Under the pieces are notes generated by a model, which saw nothing but the letters and a program-made list of their open reading frames with translations, searched no databases and was not told the origin of the DNA. Source: Desulfovibrio sp. G11 (GTDB lineage: Bacteria; Desulfobacterota; Desulfovibrionia; Desulfovibrionales; Desulfovibrionaceae). From it: DNA of 64,000 nucleotides. Made by a program: the position numbers and the translations under genes. Location of the stretch: positions 2,102,501-2,166,500 of the forward strand of contig NZ_LT984798.1 in the NCBI RefSeq assembly GCF_900243745.1. The letters are read 5' to 3'. Positions 28,393 through 36,179 of this stretch are shown here, in pieces; positions within the stretch are counted from its first letter, which is position 1, and each line of letters starts with the position of its first letter.

Positions 28393-28743
28393 ATGAAAGT
28401 TGCCGTTTCGAGTGAAGGCCCGGGCCTGGATGCGCAGGTCGATCCCCGGTTCGGGCGTGCTGCGGGCTTTGTGGTTGTGGATACAGACAGTGCGCAGCCG
28501 GAATATGTGGATAACGGGGAATCGCAGGTCATGGCTCAGGGTGCGGGCATCCAGACGGCGGAGCGCCTTTCTGCCCTTGGAGTCAAAGCCGTGCTCAGCG
28601 GCTATGTAGGCCCCAAAGCCTTTGCGGCGCTCCAGGCTGCGGGGATGGAAGTGTACCAGGATATGGACGGCCGCAGCGTAGGCGAAGCCGTACGTATATA
28701 TACAAGTGGGGCGGCCAGCCCGGCCCAGGCTCCCAACAGGTAG
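28393..28743 (+). CDS. NifX/NifB-C-like (orange-protein type) metal-cofactor domain protein, copy 1
   Basis: A 116-residue single-domain protein of the dinitrogenase FeMo-cofactor-biosynthesis family (MTH1175-like). It starts MKVAVSSEG, has the family DPRFGRA motif and a VLSGYVGPKAFAAL segment. In Desulfovibrio a member of this family is the orange protein that binds a Mo/Cu-S cluster. AAGGAGCGG lies just upstream. There are no nif genes here, so nitrogenase involvement is unlikely. First gene of a cluster with two MinD-type ATPases. Confidence 0.82.
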   Translation: MKVAVSSEGPGLDAQVDPRFGRAAGFVVVDTDSAQPEYVDNGESQVMAQGAGIQTAERLSALGVKAVLSGYVGPKAFAALQAAGMEVYQDMDGRSVGEAVRIYTSGAASPAQAPNR

Positions 28744-28749
28744 GGCGGC

Positions 28750-29805
28750 ATGCGTATTGCTTTTGCCAGCGGCAAGGGGGGCGCGGGAAAAACCACGGTA
28801 GCGGCCTCACTGGCTGTAACATGGCCCGCCTCCTGCATGTTGGTGGACGCGGATGTGGAGGCGCCCAACCTGCATCTTTTCCTGCGCCCGCAACTGACAG
28901 CGCCCGAGAGCGTTTTTTTGCCCGTGCCTGAGTTGAACAAGGAAAAGTGCACGGCCTGCGGAGCCTGTGGAGAAATGTGCGCCTATAAGGCCATTGCGAT
29001 CCTTGGCGGCAAGCCAGTCATTTTTTCAGACATGTGCCACGGCTGTGGCGGCTGTTTTGCAGTATGCCCGTCCGGCGCGCTGGACGAAGGGCGGCGCGAA
29101 CTTGGCAGTCTGCAGTACGGTGTGTGGGGCGTGGCCCAGGGTTGGGAAAATACCCTGCTCATGGGCAGAAGCCGTGTGGGTGAAGCCATGTCGCCGCCCC
29201 TGCTGCGCGCACTCGAAAAAGCGCTTGATGCCCGGTTGGGCGCTCCGTCGGGCGTGAGTGCCGTATCCGCTCCCGTTACGGACTCCGCTTCGGCTGCCGT
29301 GCCGCCGGAGACGCCTTCAGATGTGCTGCCGGATGTTCTGATAGACGCGCCTCCCGGCGTGAGCTGTCCGGCCATGACCACAGCCCGCCTGGCGGACGTT
29401 CTTGTGCTGGTGGCCGAATCAACCCCTTTTGGCATGTATGATTTTACGCTGGCCCATCAGGCATTCAGCCAGCTGGGCATGCCGCTGGCTGTGGTGATGA
29501 ACCGCGTGGGCATGCCGGGCAACGAGTCCGGCGATGAAATTCTTGACAGCTACTGCGCGGAAAAAGCTCTGCCACTGCTGGCCCGCCTGCCTTTTGACCG
29601 TCAGGCTGCCGAAGATTACGCGCGCGGGCAGTTGCCGCCTGTGGGGCAGAGTGCCGGTGCACCGGCCTGGCGGCGGCGGTTTGAAACTCTTGGCAAAGAC
29701 CTGCGGCGATGGGCTGCCGCAACGCAAGGCCGCGCAGAAGGAGCGCAGGTTTCCGGAATTTGCGGCGAATCCGCCGGCAGAGGGGGAAAGCCGTGCGCGA
29801 AATAG
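28750..29805 (+). CDS. MinD/Mrp-type P-loop ATPase with inserted 2x[4Fe-4S] ferredoxin domain, copy 1
   Basis: A 351-residue protein. The N-terminus has the deviant Walker A FASGKGGAGKTTVA and the VDADVEAPN switch. From about residue 62 a bacterial ferredoxin insert follows: CTACGACGEMC and CHGCGGCFAVC. The ATPase fold resumes with VLIDAPPG and a TTARLADVLVLVAEST segment. A poorly conserved Ala/Pro/Val stretch (residues ~160-200) separates the parts. Homologues in D. vulgaris belong to the Orp complex and have been linked to septum positioning. Six bases after the previous gene. Confidence 0.85.
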   Translation: MRIAFASGKGGAGKTTVAASLAVTWPASCMLVDADVEAPNLHLFLRPQLTAPESVFLPVPELNKEKCTACGACGEMCAYKAIAILGGKPVIFSDMCHGCGGCFAVCPSGALDEGRRELGSLQYGVWGVAQGWENTLLMGRSRVGEAMSPPLLRALEKALDARLGAPSGVSAVSAPVTDSASAAVPPETPSDVLPDVLIDAPPGVSCPAMTTARLADVLVLVAESTPFGMYDFTLAHQAFSQLGMPLAVVMNRVGMPGNESGDEILDSYCAEKALPLLARLPFDRQAAEDYARGQLPPVGQSAGAPAWRRRFETLGKDLRRWAAATQGRAEGAQVSGICGESAGRGGKPCAK

Positions 29806-30713
29806 TTGTTATCAGCGGCAAGGGCGGAACAGGAAAAACCACGGTCTGCGCTTCGCTGGCGGCGCTGGCTGCACGCGGGGGCGAAAAGCCCGTGCTGTGC
29901 GACCTGGATGTGGATGTGCCTGACCTGCACATTATCTTCAAGCCCCAGGTACGTAAGGAGCAGGCTTTCATTTCCGGCAATACGGCTGTCATCAACCGGC
30001 AGGCCTGTACGTTGTGCGGCCGCTGTATGGATTTGTGCCGGTTTGGGGCCGTAAGCCGGGAAGGGGAGTTCTATCATATAGACGCTCTTGATTGCGAAGG
30101 CTGCGGCGTATGCCACAAGCTTTGTCCGGCCGGAGCTGTAGAATTTCCGCAGCGCCACTGCGGCACATGGTATCTGAGCCACACGCGGTTCGGTTCTTTT
30201 GTGCATGCCCAGCTTGATCCCGGTCAGGAAAATTCGGGCCGCCTGGTGAGCCTGCTCAAACAGCAGGCGCGCGAAACAGCCCGGAGTGAAGGCAGCGACC
30301 TTGTGCTTTGTGATGGTTCGCCCGGTGTGGGCTGCCCTGTGATCAGCTCTCTTTCAGGGGCCAGCCTGGCCGTGGCCGTGGTTGAGCCAACACCGTCCGG
30401 GCGTCACGATTTCGGCCGTGTGGCTGATCTGTGCAGGCATTTTCGCATACCTGTGGCGATCATCATCAACAAGGCCGACCTCAATACCCACGAAGCCGAC
30501 GCCCTGGAGGCTGAGGCCGCGAGCATGGGCCATACTGTGGCAGGCCGGCTGCCTTTCAGTCCGCTTGTGGTACAGGCCATGGCGCGCGGCGAGGCGCTGA
30601 CCGAGCGTGACTCGCCCCTTGCTGATGAACTTGCCCGCATCTGGCGGCGCATTGCCGGGGCGGCGGATGCGGCTACCCGGCGCAATACAAACAGCACCAT
30701 AAAAACCCTGTAA
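29793..30713 (+). CDS. MinD/Mrp-type P-loop ATPase with inserted 2x[4Fe-4S] ferredoxin domain, copy 2
   Basis: A 306-residue paralogue of the preceding protein. It starts at a GTG (29793) seven bases after an AGGGGG site and overlaps the upstream gene by 13 bases; ATG-initiated frames further upstream give non-conserved sequence. Features: VISGKGGTGKTT, CDLDVDVPDLH, ferredoxin groups CTLCGRCMDLC and CEGCGVCHKLC, then LCDGSPGVGCP and a VVEPTPSGRHD segment. The paired ATPases likely work as a heterodimer. Confidence 0.85.
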   Translation: MREIVVISGKGGTGKTTVCASLAALAARGGEKPVLCDLDVDVPDLHIIFKPQVRKEQAFISGNTAVINRQACTLCGRCMDLCRFGAVSREGEFYHIDALDCEGCGVCHKLCPAGAVEFPQRHCGTWYLSHTRFGSFVHAQLDPGQENSGRLVSLLKQQARETARSEGSDLVLCDGSPGVGCPVISSLSGASLAVAVVEPTPSGRHDFGRVADLCRHFRIPVAIIINKADLNTHEADALEAEAASMGHTVAGRLPFSPLVVQAMARGEALTERDSPLADELARIWRRIAGAADAATRRNTNSTIKTL

Positions 30714-30726
30714 AGGATGTAGTACA

Positions 30727-31107
30727 ATGAGCAAGACAGTTCTGGCGATTCCTTCCGAACTTCCCGGCGGCATGGACGCAGGCATGGGCATGCACTTTGG
30801 GCACTGCGCCATCTACACTATTGTTGAAATAGAAAACGGGGCTGTGACGGCCCAGTCCACCCTGGCGGCTGTGCCGCATCAGCAGGGAGGCTGCCTTGCG
30901 CCGGTGCAGTATCTTGCCGGTCACGGCGTCACGGCCCTGCTGGCGGGCGGCATGGGCATGCGCCCCCTCGCGGGCTTTAACCAGATGAACATAGAGGTCT
31001 TTTTTGCGGGCAACTGCGCCACCGTGGGGCAGGCTGTGGAGGCTTTTCTGCAGAACAAGCTCAACCGTTTCAATCTGGACCAGACCTGCGGCGGCTGCGA
31101 GCACTAG
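30727..31107 (+). CDS. NifX-like (orange-protein type) domain protein, copy 2
   Basis: A 126-residue NifX/NifB-C-like protein. It carries GMHFGHCAIYTIVE at residues ~20-33, GGCLAPVQYL, LAGGMGMRPL and a C-terminal CGGCEH cysteine cluster that could bind metal. The GGMGMRPL motif is shared with the DUF134-fused protein downstream but not with copy 1, so copies 2 and 3 are closer to each other. Thirteen bases after the ATPase gene. Confidence 0.82.
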   Translation: MSKTVLAIPSELPGGMDAGMGMHFGHCAIYTIVEIENGAVTAQSTLAAVPHQQGGCLAPVQYLAGHGVTALLAGGMGMRPLAGFNQMNIEVFFAGNCATVGQAVEAFLQNKLNRFNLDQTCGGCEH

Positions 31108-31477
31108 GCCGTTGCCGTCTGCAAGGCTCTTGCCGGCGTTATTTCCGCCGGTGCGGCAAGCCCGGGCAATGGACAGAAAAAAGTTGTCAGCCCGCTGTTT
31201 CACAGGCGTCCCGGGCATAAAGCAGGAGCTGTTTCAGGAACGGGCTGTTCCCGGCACAACAGCCCTTGAGCCTTGCCGGAGCAGGATCACTCATCCGTCT
31301 TACCGCGCCGCAGGCTGAAAGCCTGCGGCGGTGACCATGCGCGGAACCGGTTTACCCCACCGGTTCCGCGCAATACGTTCTGCCGCTTTACCTTCCCTTG
31401 ACGATAGCCACACCATGTCCTACCTTGTGTATAAGAGCTACCAGTAAACAGTCTCAGCACTGGAAGATTAAAATTTT
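31108..31477 (+). other. Gap between Orp-like operon and its DUF134 regulator
   Basis: 370 bases without a gene. Apart from the two stem-loops, a TTGACG box at 31398-31403 lies upstream of the DUF134 gene but lacks a good -10 partner at 17 bases. Confidence 0.45.
31306..31371 (+). terminator. Two consecutive perfect stem-loops after the Orp-like operon
   Basis: First stem 31306-31316 with 31320-31330 (11 bp, loop GAA). Second stem 31339-31351 with 31359-31371 (13 bp, loop of seven). Neither ends in a T-run. They lie in the 370-base gap between copy 2 and the DUF134 gene and probably separate the two transcription units. Confidence 0.55.
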
Positions 31478-32188
31478 ATGCCCAGACCCTGTCATTGCCG
31501 CCGTGTCAGCGCCCTTCCCAAGAACAGTTATTTCAAGCCCAAGGGTGTACCCCTGACCGATCTTGAAGAAACCATCCTGCCTTTGGATGGCCTGGAGGCC
31601 TTGCGCCTGGCCGACTATGAAGGTCTGAACATGGATGAGGCCGCCGCGCACATGGGCGTTTCACGACATACCTTCGGCAGACTTTTGCGCCGCGCGAGAC
31701 GTTGTGTGGCCGAGGCCCTGGTGGACGGGCTTGCCCTGCGCATTGAGGGCGGCGTATGCGCGGTGGACGCCCCGGAGGATGCAGCGCCGGTTCCGGATGC
31801 CGAAGGTGTGCTCGTGGCCGTACCATCACAGGGGCAGGGCGGCCTTGAATCCGCGCCGCATCCCCATTTCGGGCGTTGTTCTGCCTATACGCTGGCCAGG
31901 GTTGAAAACGGCAAGGTCGGGCATGTTGCGGTGCGGACCAGTTTGGGGCACATGCCGGGCGACTGCGGTGGCCCCGTGCAGCTTTTGTCGCGTCTGGGAG
32001 TGACGGTTCTGCTGGCAGGCGGTATGGGCTTGCGCCCGCTTCAGGCCATGCAGGCTGCGGGCATCGCAGTATATCACAATGCGGGGCTGCCCAGTGTCGG
32101 CTCCTGTCTTGATGCTTTTGCCGCCGGCAGGCTGGCGGCTTTCGGCACAGAACACCTGTGCCAGGGCGGGTGCGCGCCGGAAGAATAG
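31478..32188 (+). CDS. DUF134 HTH regulator fused to a NifX-like domain
   Basis: A 236-residue two-domain protein. Residues 1-~90 are DUF134: the opening MPRPCHCRRV, then LEALRLADYEGLNMDEAA and HMGVSRHTFGRLLRRAR, a sigma-like helix-turn-helix. Residues ~108-230 are a NifX-like domain with HPHFGRCSAYTLARVE, GDCGGPVQLL and LAGGMGLRPLQAM, ending in CQGGC. It could sense the same metal cofactor as the Orp-like proteins and control their genes; that is inference from the fusion and neighbourhood. Confidence 0.85.
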   Translation: MPRPCHCRRVSALPKNSYFKPKGVPLTDLEETILPLDGLEALRLADYEGLNMDEAAAHMGVSRHTFGRLLRRARRCVAEALVDGLALRIEGGVCAVDAPEDAAPVPDAEGVLVAVPSQGQGGLESAPHPHFGRCSAYTLARVENGKVGHVAVRTSLGHMPGDCGGPVQLLSRLGVTVLLAGGMGLRPLQAMQAAGIAVYHNAGLPSVGSCLDAFAAGRLAAFGTEHLCQGGCAPEE

Positions 32189-32260
32189 ATTTTTCTACGC
32201 ACGCATGGCCGGGCATGGCTTCCGCCTTTTCCGGTCATCATAATCGAGTGCAGGGACGCC

Positions 32261-32902
32261 ATGAGCAACACCGTGAAAACTGACGGCAAGGCCCCTGTAA
32301 CCGCCATACCTTCCGAACATTCCCCCTTTGTGGCGGATCAGGGCAGGCAAACCCGCAACGCGGCCCGGACCAGGCAGAGAATACTGCTGGCGGCGCGTGG
32401 CCTCTTTGCCAACAATAACTACGAAAGCGTGGGCACACGGGAAATAGCGGCCAAGGCCGGGGTCAATGCCACGCTTATCAACAGATACTTCGGCTCCAAG
32501 AAGAAGCTTTTTGTGGCCGTAGTGGAATCCCTTAGTGAACTGATACCTCCGAGAGACGTGGAGGACGACGTGGCTGATCTGCTGGATCAGGCATTGAACA
32601 GCATTGTGCATGAAGGAGAACATAGCCAGTGGCTGGACGAGTTTCGCATAATCCTTTTTTCGGCGCTTGATCAGGAAGTTTCTGATATTATAGCCGATTT
32701 TTTTGAAAAAAGACGTAAGGGACTGGCGCGGCGATTGACTGGCCCCGGTGCTGCCGCCAGAGCAGATGCGGTTTTTTCGCTTCTGACCGGGGCGGCAATA
32801 GTCGTGAGCCTGCTGCGCGGCAATCAGAAAAATGATCTGGACCAGAAGGAGTTTCGCAAAAAACTGGGCCAGGTGCTGGTCCCGCTGCTTGCAGCCGGGT
32901 AA
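32261..32902 (+). CDS. TetR-family transcriptional regulator
   Basis: A 213-residue repressor-type protein. The HTH lies at about residues 30-75 (RQRILLAARGLFANNNYES, GTREIAAKAGVNATLINRYF GSKKKLF), with a helical ligand/dimer domain behind it. A disordered 25-residue N-terminal arm precedes the HTH. The target is unknown; the Orp-like genes upstream and the divergent-facing glycerate genes downstream are candidates. Confidence 0.9.
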   Translation: MSNTVKTDGKAPVTAIPSEHSPFVADQGRQTRNAARTRQRILLAARGLFANNNYESVGTREIAAKAGVNATLINRYFGSKKKLFVAVVESLSELIPPRDVEDDVADLLDQALNSIVHEGEHSQWLDEFRIILFSALDQEVSDIIADFFEKRRKGLARRLTGPGAAARADAVFSLLTGAAIVVSLLRGNQKNDLDQKEFRKKLGQVLVPLLAAG

Positions 32903-32920
32903 CAGCTGCTCACGCAGCCG

Positions 32921-32951
32921 CCAGAGCGATTTAAAAGTTAACTTGCTCTGG
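32921..32951. repeat. Short inverted repeat related to the B family
   Basis: CCAGAGC (32921-32927) and GCTCTGG (32945-32951) flank a TTTAAAAGTTAACTT core. The AGAGC-ATTT...TTAA-GCTCT arrangement resembles the head of the B-family intergenic repeats. Confidence 0.45.
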
Positions 32952-32967
32952 AGACGCAACAAAATAC

Positions 32968-33024
32968 GCAGAGGCGGAACAGCGGGGCAAGCTGCCCGGA
33001 CTGTTCCGCCTCTGCTGTTTTTAT
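32968..33024 (+). terminator. Intrinsic terminator of the TetR gene
   Basis: A 15-bp perfect stem (32968-32982 / 33001-33015) with an 18-base loop that can itself pair (CGGGGCA/TGCCCG), followed by TGTTTTTATTT. Confidence 0.82.
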
Positions 33025-33061
33025 TTGTGCCATGCCGCCGCACATGCGCGGCCCAGACCAT

Positions 33062-33120
33062 TTACGGCGAAGACGGCAGCGATGTTTGCTGCCCGGCAGG
33101 CATTTCAAAGTGAACTGTCT
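33062..33120. repeat. Dispersed intergenic repeat, copy A2
   Basis: Partner of 17426-17488, see that entry. The bases from 33180 to 33225 (GCGCTGTTGCGCGTCGTAAC) also resemble the intergenic sequence at 43550-43570. Confidence 0.6.
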
Positions 33121-33260
33121 TGGGTCAGCCTTGCTTTGAATTTGTCCTGAGGGCTGTGCGGGCAGGCGTTTGGCGGCAGCCTGAGCGCAGTGTATCTGCG
33201 CTGTTGCGCGTCGTAACGGGCGTGTCTACCCCTTAAGAATGTTTTCAACGTTGAAATGTT

Positions 33261-33563
33261 CTAGTTGAACAGCCCGCTCTGGCGCATGAGTTCCTGCCCG
33301 TTGGCCAGTGAGGGCAGCAGGGTTCCCACCATGATGAAATAGTGTACGGCCACCGGGCGGAACGCATAGCGGGGCAAAACAAAAATAAAGACAAAGCACA
33401 GGGCCGCAATGACAAATACAAAAATATTGGCCTGTTGCGAACCCCAGGGAATACCCTTGAGGTGCAGAAGCGCGTATATGGCCCAGGAAAAGGCCATGGC
33501 GCAGACAAACAGGATGTTGAACACCGGGTGGCTGCGCCAGCTGGCAAGGTAGGCGGCGATCAT
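33261..33563 (-). CDS. Small three-helix membrane protein of unknown function
   Basis: A 100-residue protein with three hydrophobic segments (about residues 14-33, 44-64 and 70-85). I do not recognise the family. Its start codon overlaps the glycerate kinase stop (ATGA), so it is translationally coupled and probably functions with the glycerate genes, for example as a small transporter component. Its stop codon lies in a TTTTCAACGTTGAAATGTTCTAG sequence related to the B repeats. Confidence 0.65.
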   Translation of the reverse strand: MIAAYLASWRSHPVFNILFVCAMAFSWAIYALLHLKGIPWGSQQANIFVFVIAALCFVFIFVLPRYAFRPVAVHYFIMVGTLLPSLANGQELMRQSGLFN

Positions 33564-34726
33564 CTGCCCGCCCGCGTTGCCACAGAGCCAAGCCCGCCGC
33601 CCACGGATATGGCGGCGGCAACATTGCGCGCAGCCGTGCGCAGATTGTCCGTGCCTTCAGCCAGGGCTTCGCCAATGCTGCATGGGCGGTAGAGTACGCT
33701 GAAAATGGCGTCAATGCCGTGCTCATGCACCACATGGGCGTCATGGCGCAGGGAACCGCCGATGGCGATTACGGGCCTGCCGTAGCGCTTTGCCACGCGG
33801 GCCACGCCCACCGGGGCCTTGCCAAAAGCTGTCTGCCCGTCAATACGGCCTTCGCCGGTGATGACAAGGTCCGCATCCCTGACAAGCGCGTCAAGCCCCA
33901 CGGCTTCGGTGACAATTTCGCTGCCCGGGCGCAGGCGCCCGCGCAAAAAGGCGTACATGCCGCCGCCCATGCCACCGGCGGCTCCGGCACCGGAGATATG
34001 GGCCATATCAATGCCAAGGTCACGGAGGGTTATGGCTGCGAAATTTTGCAGGTAGCCGTCAAGCTGCTGTACCATTTCGGGTGTGGCACCTTTTTGCGGG
34101 CCAAAAATGGCCGATGCGCCGCGCGGGCCGCAAAGGGGGTTATCTACGTCACAGGCCACGTCAATGACGGTGTCCTTCAGGCGCGGATCAATACCGGACA
34201 GGTCTATGCGCGCAAGCTTGCCGAGTCCGAGTCCCGTAGGTTCGATTTCTTGGCCCTGCTTATCGAGCAGCCGCACACCGAGCGCCTGAAGCATGCCTGC
34301 GCCGCCCTCATTGGTGGCACTGCCGCCGATGCCGAGGATGAATCTGCGCGCCCCGGCATCCAGAGCCGAGCGTATGAGTTCGCCTGTGCCGTAGCTTGTG
34401 GTGCGCAGGGGATTGCGCTGTTCCGGCGGCACAAGCCCCAGGCCGCTGGCCGTGGCCATTTCAATGACGGCCGTGCCACCATCGCCCGTAAGGCCGTAAA
34501 AAGCTTCCACGGCTTCGCCGAGGGGGCCCCTGACCGTCACCGGCACAATGGTTCCCCGGGTTGCTTCCACCATAGCTTCCACCGTGCCTTCGCCGCCGTC
34601 AGCCACGGGAACCTTGATGTAGTCGGCCCCGGGAAATATCTCGCGAAAGCCCGACTCTATAAGTGTGGCGACTTGCAGGGCCGACAGGCATTCCTTGTAT
34701 GAATCCGGCGCAATGACGATTTTCAT
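33560..34726 (-). CDS. garK: Glycerate 2-kinase (GarK/GlxK family)
   Basis: A 388-residue COG1929 kinase phosphorylating D-glycerate with ATP. It begins MKIVIAPDSYKECLSA, and has PVADGGEGTVEA, GTGELIRSALD, LGIGGSATNEGGAG and TGEGRIDGQTAFGKAP. Length is typical. The start is preceded by AAGGAG. A truncated GntP-type permease gene lies 400 bases upstream on the same strand, a common pairing for glycerate or gluconate use. Confidence 0.93.
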   Translation of the reverse strand: MKIVIAPDSYKECLSALQVATLIESGFREIFPGADYIKVPVADGGEGTVEAMVEATRGTIVPVTVRGPLGEAVEAFYGLTGDGGTAVIEMATASGLGLVPPEQRNPLRTTSYGTGELIRSALDAGARRFILGIGGSATNEGGAGMLQALGVRLLDKQGQEIEPTGLGLGKLARIDLSGIDPRLKDTVIDVACDVDNPLCGPRGASAIFGPQKGATPEMVQQLDGYLQNFAAITLRDLGIDMAHISGAGAAGGMGGGMYAFLRGRLRPGSEIVTEAVGLDALVRDADLVITGEGRIDGQTAFGKAPVGVARVAKRYGRPVIAIGGSLRHDAHVVHEHGIDAIFSVLYRPCSIGEALAEGTDNLRTAARNVAAAISVGGGLGSVATRAGR

Positions 34727-35127
34727 GCAATGCTCCTTATGGCATGTTACGCTTGAGACAGCCGCCTGGCGCAGCCGGATCCGTCTGCGCAATTCCGCGG
34801 GCATTGCCGCGCAGCGCACCGCCGGGATTTTTCATGCATCAGGGCGGGCAGCGCTGATATACCCTGAAAAGAAACAGTTGACCGTCACAGGGCGTTCGGC
34901 TCCGGCCTGATGCCCTGTTGCTTCAAGGGCAGGCTCCCGGGCAGAAAGGGTTTCTGCCCGGGAAAAAAGCCCGCGTTGGCCGGACATGCTGCCGTATGGC
35001 TTCCACAGCCGTGAAATCCGGTCTGGAGCGGGTGGCATGTGCCGGGCCGGTGTTCGCCATAAAGGCGTAAACGCCACAGTGAGCGCCGTAACAGCCTTGA
35101 AAATGTATGATCTCAAGGCCGGGATGC
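34727..35127. other. Intergenic region with a large hairpin
   Basis: 401 bases, no gene. Holds a 12-bp perfect stem-loop (34936-34947 / 34951-34962, loop GGG) flanked by an A-run, and at ~35060-35095 a segment (AAAGGCGTAAACGC then GCGCCGTAAC) that recurs at 43537-43570. Confidence 0.55.
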
Positions 35128-35856
35128 CTAGAGGAACATCTGTAACAGCAGTGTGCCGCCCAGGCCGAGCACTGCGGCGATGGTAGTACCCGCCGTGTAG
35201 GTAGCATACATGGAAGCCATGGGAATGCCGAGTGATTCTTTGACGAACCAGAAGCCGGAGTCCGTCACCTGCGAAGCGCCGATGGCCCCTGCGCCGATGA
35301 CGATGGCCATGAGTGCCGGATCAAGCTGGGGATTGGCGCTGAGCACCGGCAGGATAAGGCCTGCCGCTGTCATCATGGCCACGGTGGCACTGCCGAGGGC
35401 AAAACGAAGTGTAATGGCAATAATCCAGGCCAGAATGAGGGGGCTTACCTGAAGGCTGGTAAGCACCTGCTTGAGCACAAGGCCCACGCCGCTGTCGGTG
35501 ATAATCTGGTTGAGCGCTCCGGCAGCGCCGATAACAAGCATGATGGACGCCAGGGGAGCCATGCCGGATTCGCTGAAGCGGCCGAGATGGTCCCAGTTGA
35601 ATCCGCGAGCGCGGCCCAGTACAAAATAGGCCACCACCGCCGAGATGAACAGGGCTATCATGGGTGTGCCGATAAAGTTCACATAGGTCATATAGGCGGG
35701 GGGATTCTGCTTGTCGATGCTCAGTTCCACAACGGTTTTGGCAATCATGAGCAGAAGCGGCAGCAGAACCACAAAAAGGGTGCTGCCGAAGGGGGGCAGT
35801 TCCGATTCCTTGCGCGGCTCGGTGTCTGCATAGGCTCCGGTAAGCGGTCGGTCACA
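35128..35856 (-). pseudogene. gntP: C-terminal half of a GntP-family gluconate/glycerate permease
   Basis: The open frame runs from a TGA at 35857-35859 to the stop at 35128, giving ~242 residues against 440-450 in the family. It begins mid-protein with TGAYADTEPRKESELPPFG and continues through five or six hydrophobic segments including VIGAAGALNQIITDSGVG and GSATVAMMTAAG, all C-terminal GntP motifs. The N-terminal membrane half is not present upstream in any frame. So the gene is truncated by deletion, and glycerate uptake by this protein is probably lost. A GTG at 35772 could start a shorter product. Confidence 0.8.
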
Positions 35857-36119
35857 TCAGCGATGGCGTTGTTTATGCGCAACGAAATTTCCGCATGCGT
35901 CAGGTTCATCCGGCGTGACATGTCGTCCAGGGAAAAGACGTCTTCCTTGCTGGCTGCCGTGCAGATGCCGAGAACCGTGGCGCCCGCCGGGGGTGTGCAT
36001 ACGGCTTCAAGCACGCGCGTGCATTCTTCGGCCGCCCCGGCGGCTCCTTCAAGAATGTTACGCACGTTCATGTGGACGAGGTGGCAGGGGTGGGCAAGGT
36101 GCAGTGCTTCCATCTGCAC
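35745..36119 (-). pseudogene. Unrecognised fragment joined to the truncated permease
   Basis: About 124 residues in the frame next to gntP. The part from MNVRNILEGAAG to INNAIADVTDR has a normal composition (ATVLGICTAASKEDVFSL, DDMSRRMNLTHAEISLRI) and then runs out of frame into the permease coding sequence. It has no membrane segments and I do not recognise it. It is in the same frame as, and follows only a single TGA after, the large gene upstream. It may be the start of a gene whose end was lost in the same deletion that removed the front of gntP. Confidence 0.35.
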
Positions 36120-36179
36120 GCGGGTATACGATGTTTTGTTAATTTTTGTTTCTGTGGTCGGCCGGCTCCGGGATTTCTG

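Noticed and set aside
28393..32188. Nitrogenase cofactor genes
   Set aside because: The NifX-like domains occur with MinD/ferredoxin ATPases and DUF134, and no nifHDK, nifE, nifN or nifB (radical SAM) gene is present.
33226..33744. A 172-residue minus-strand protein
   Set aside because: Overlaps both glycerate kinase and the small membrane protein in a third frame and has frameshift-like composition.
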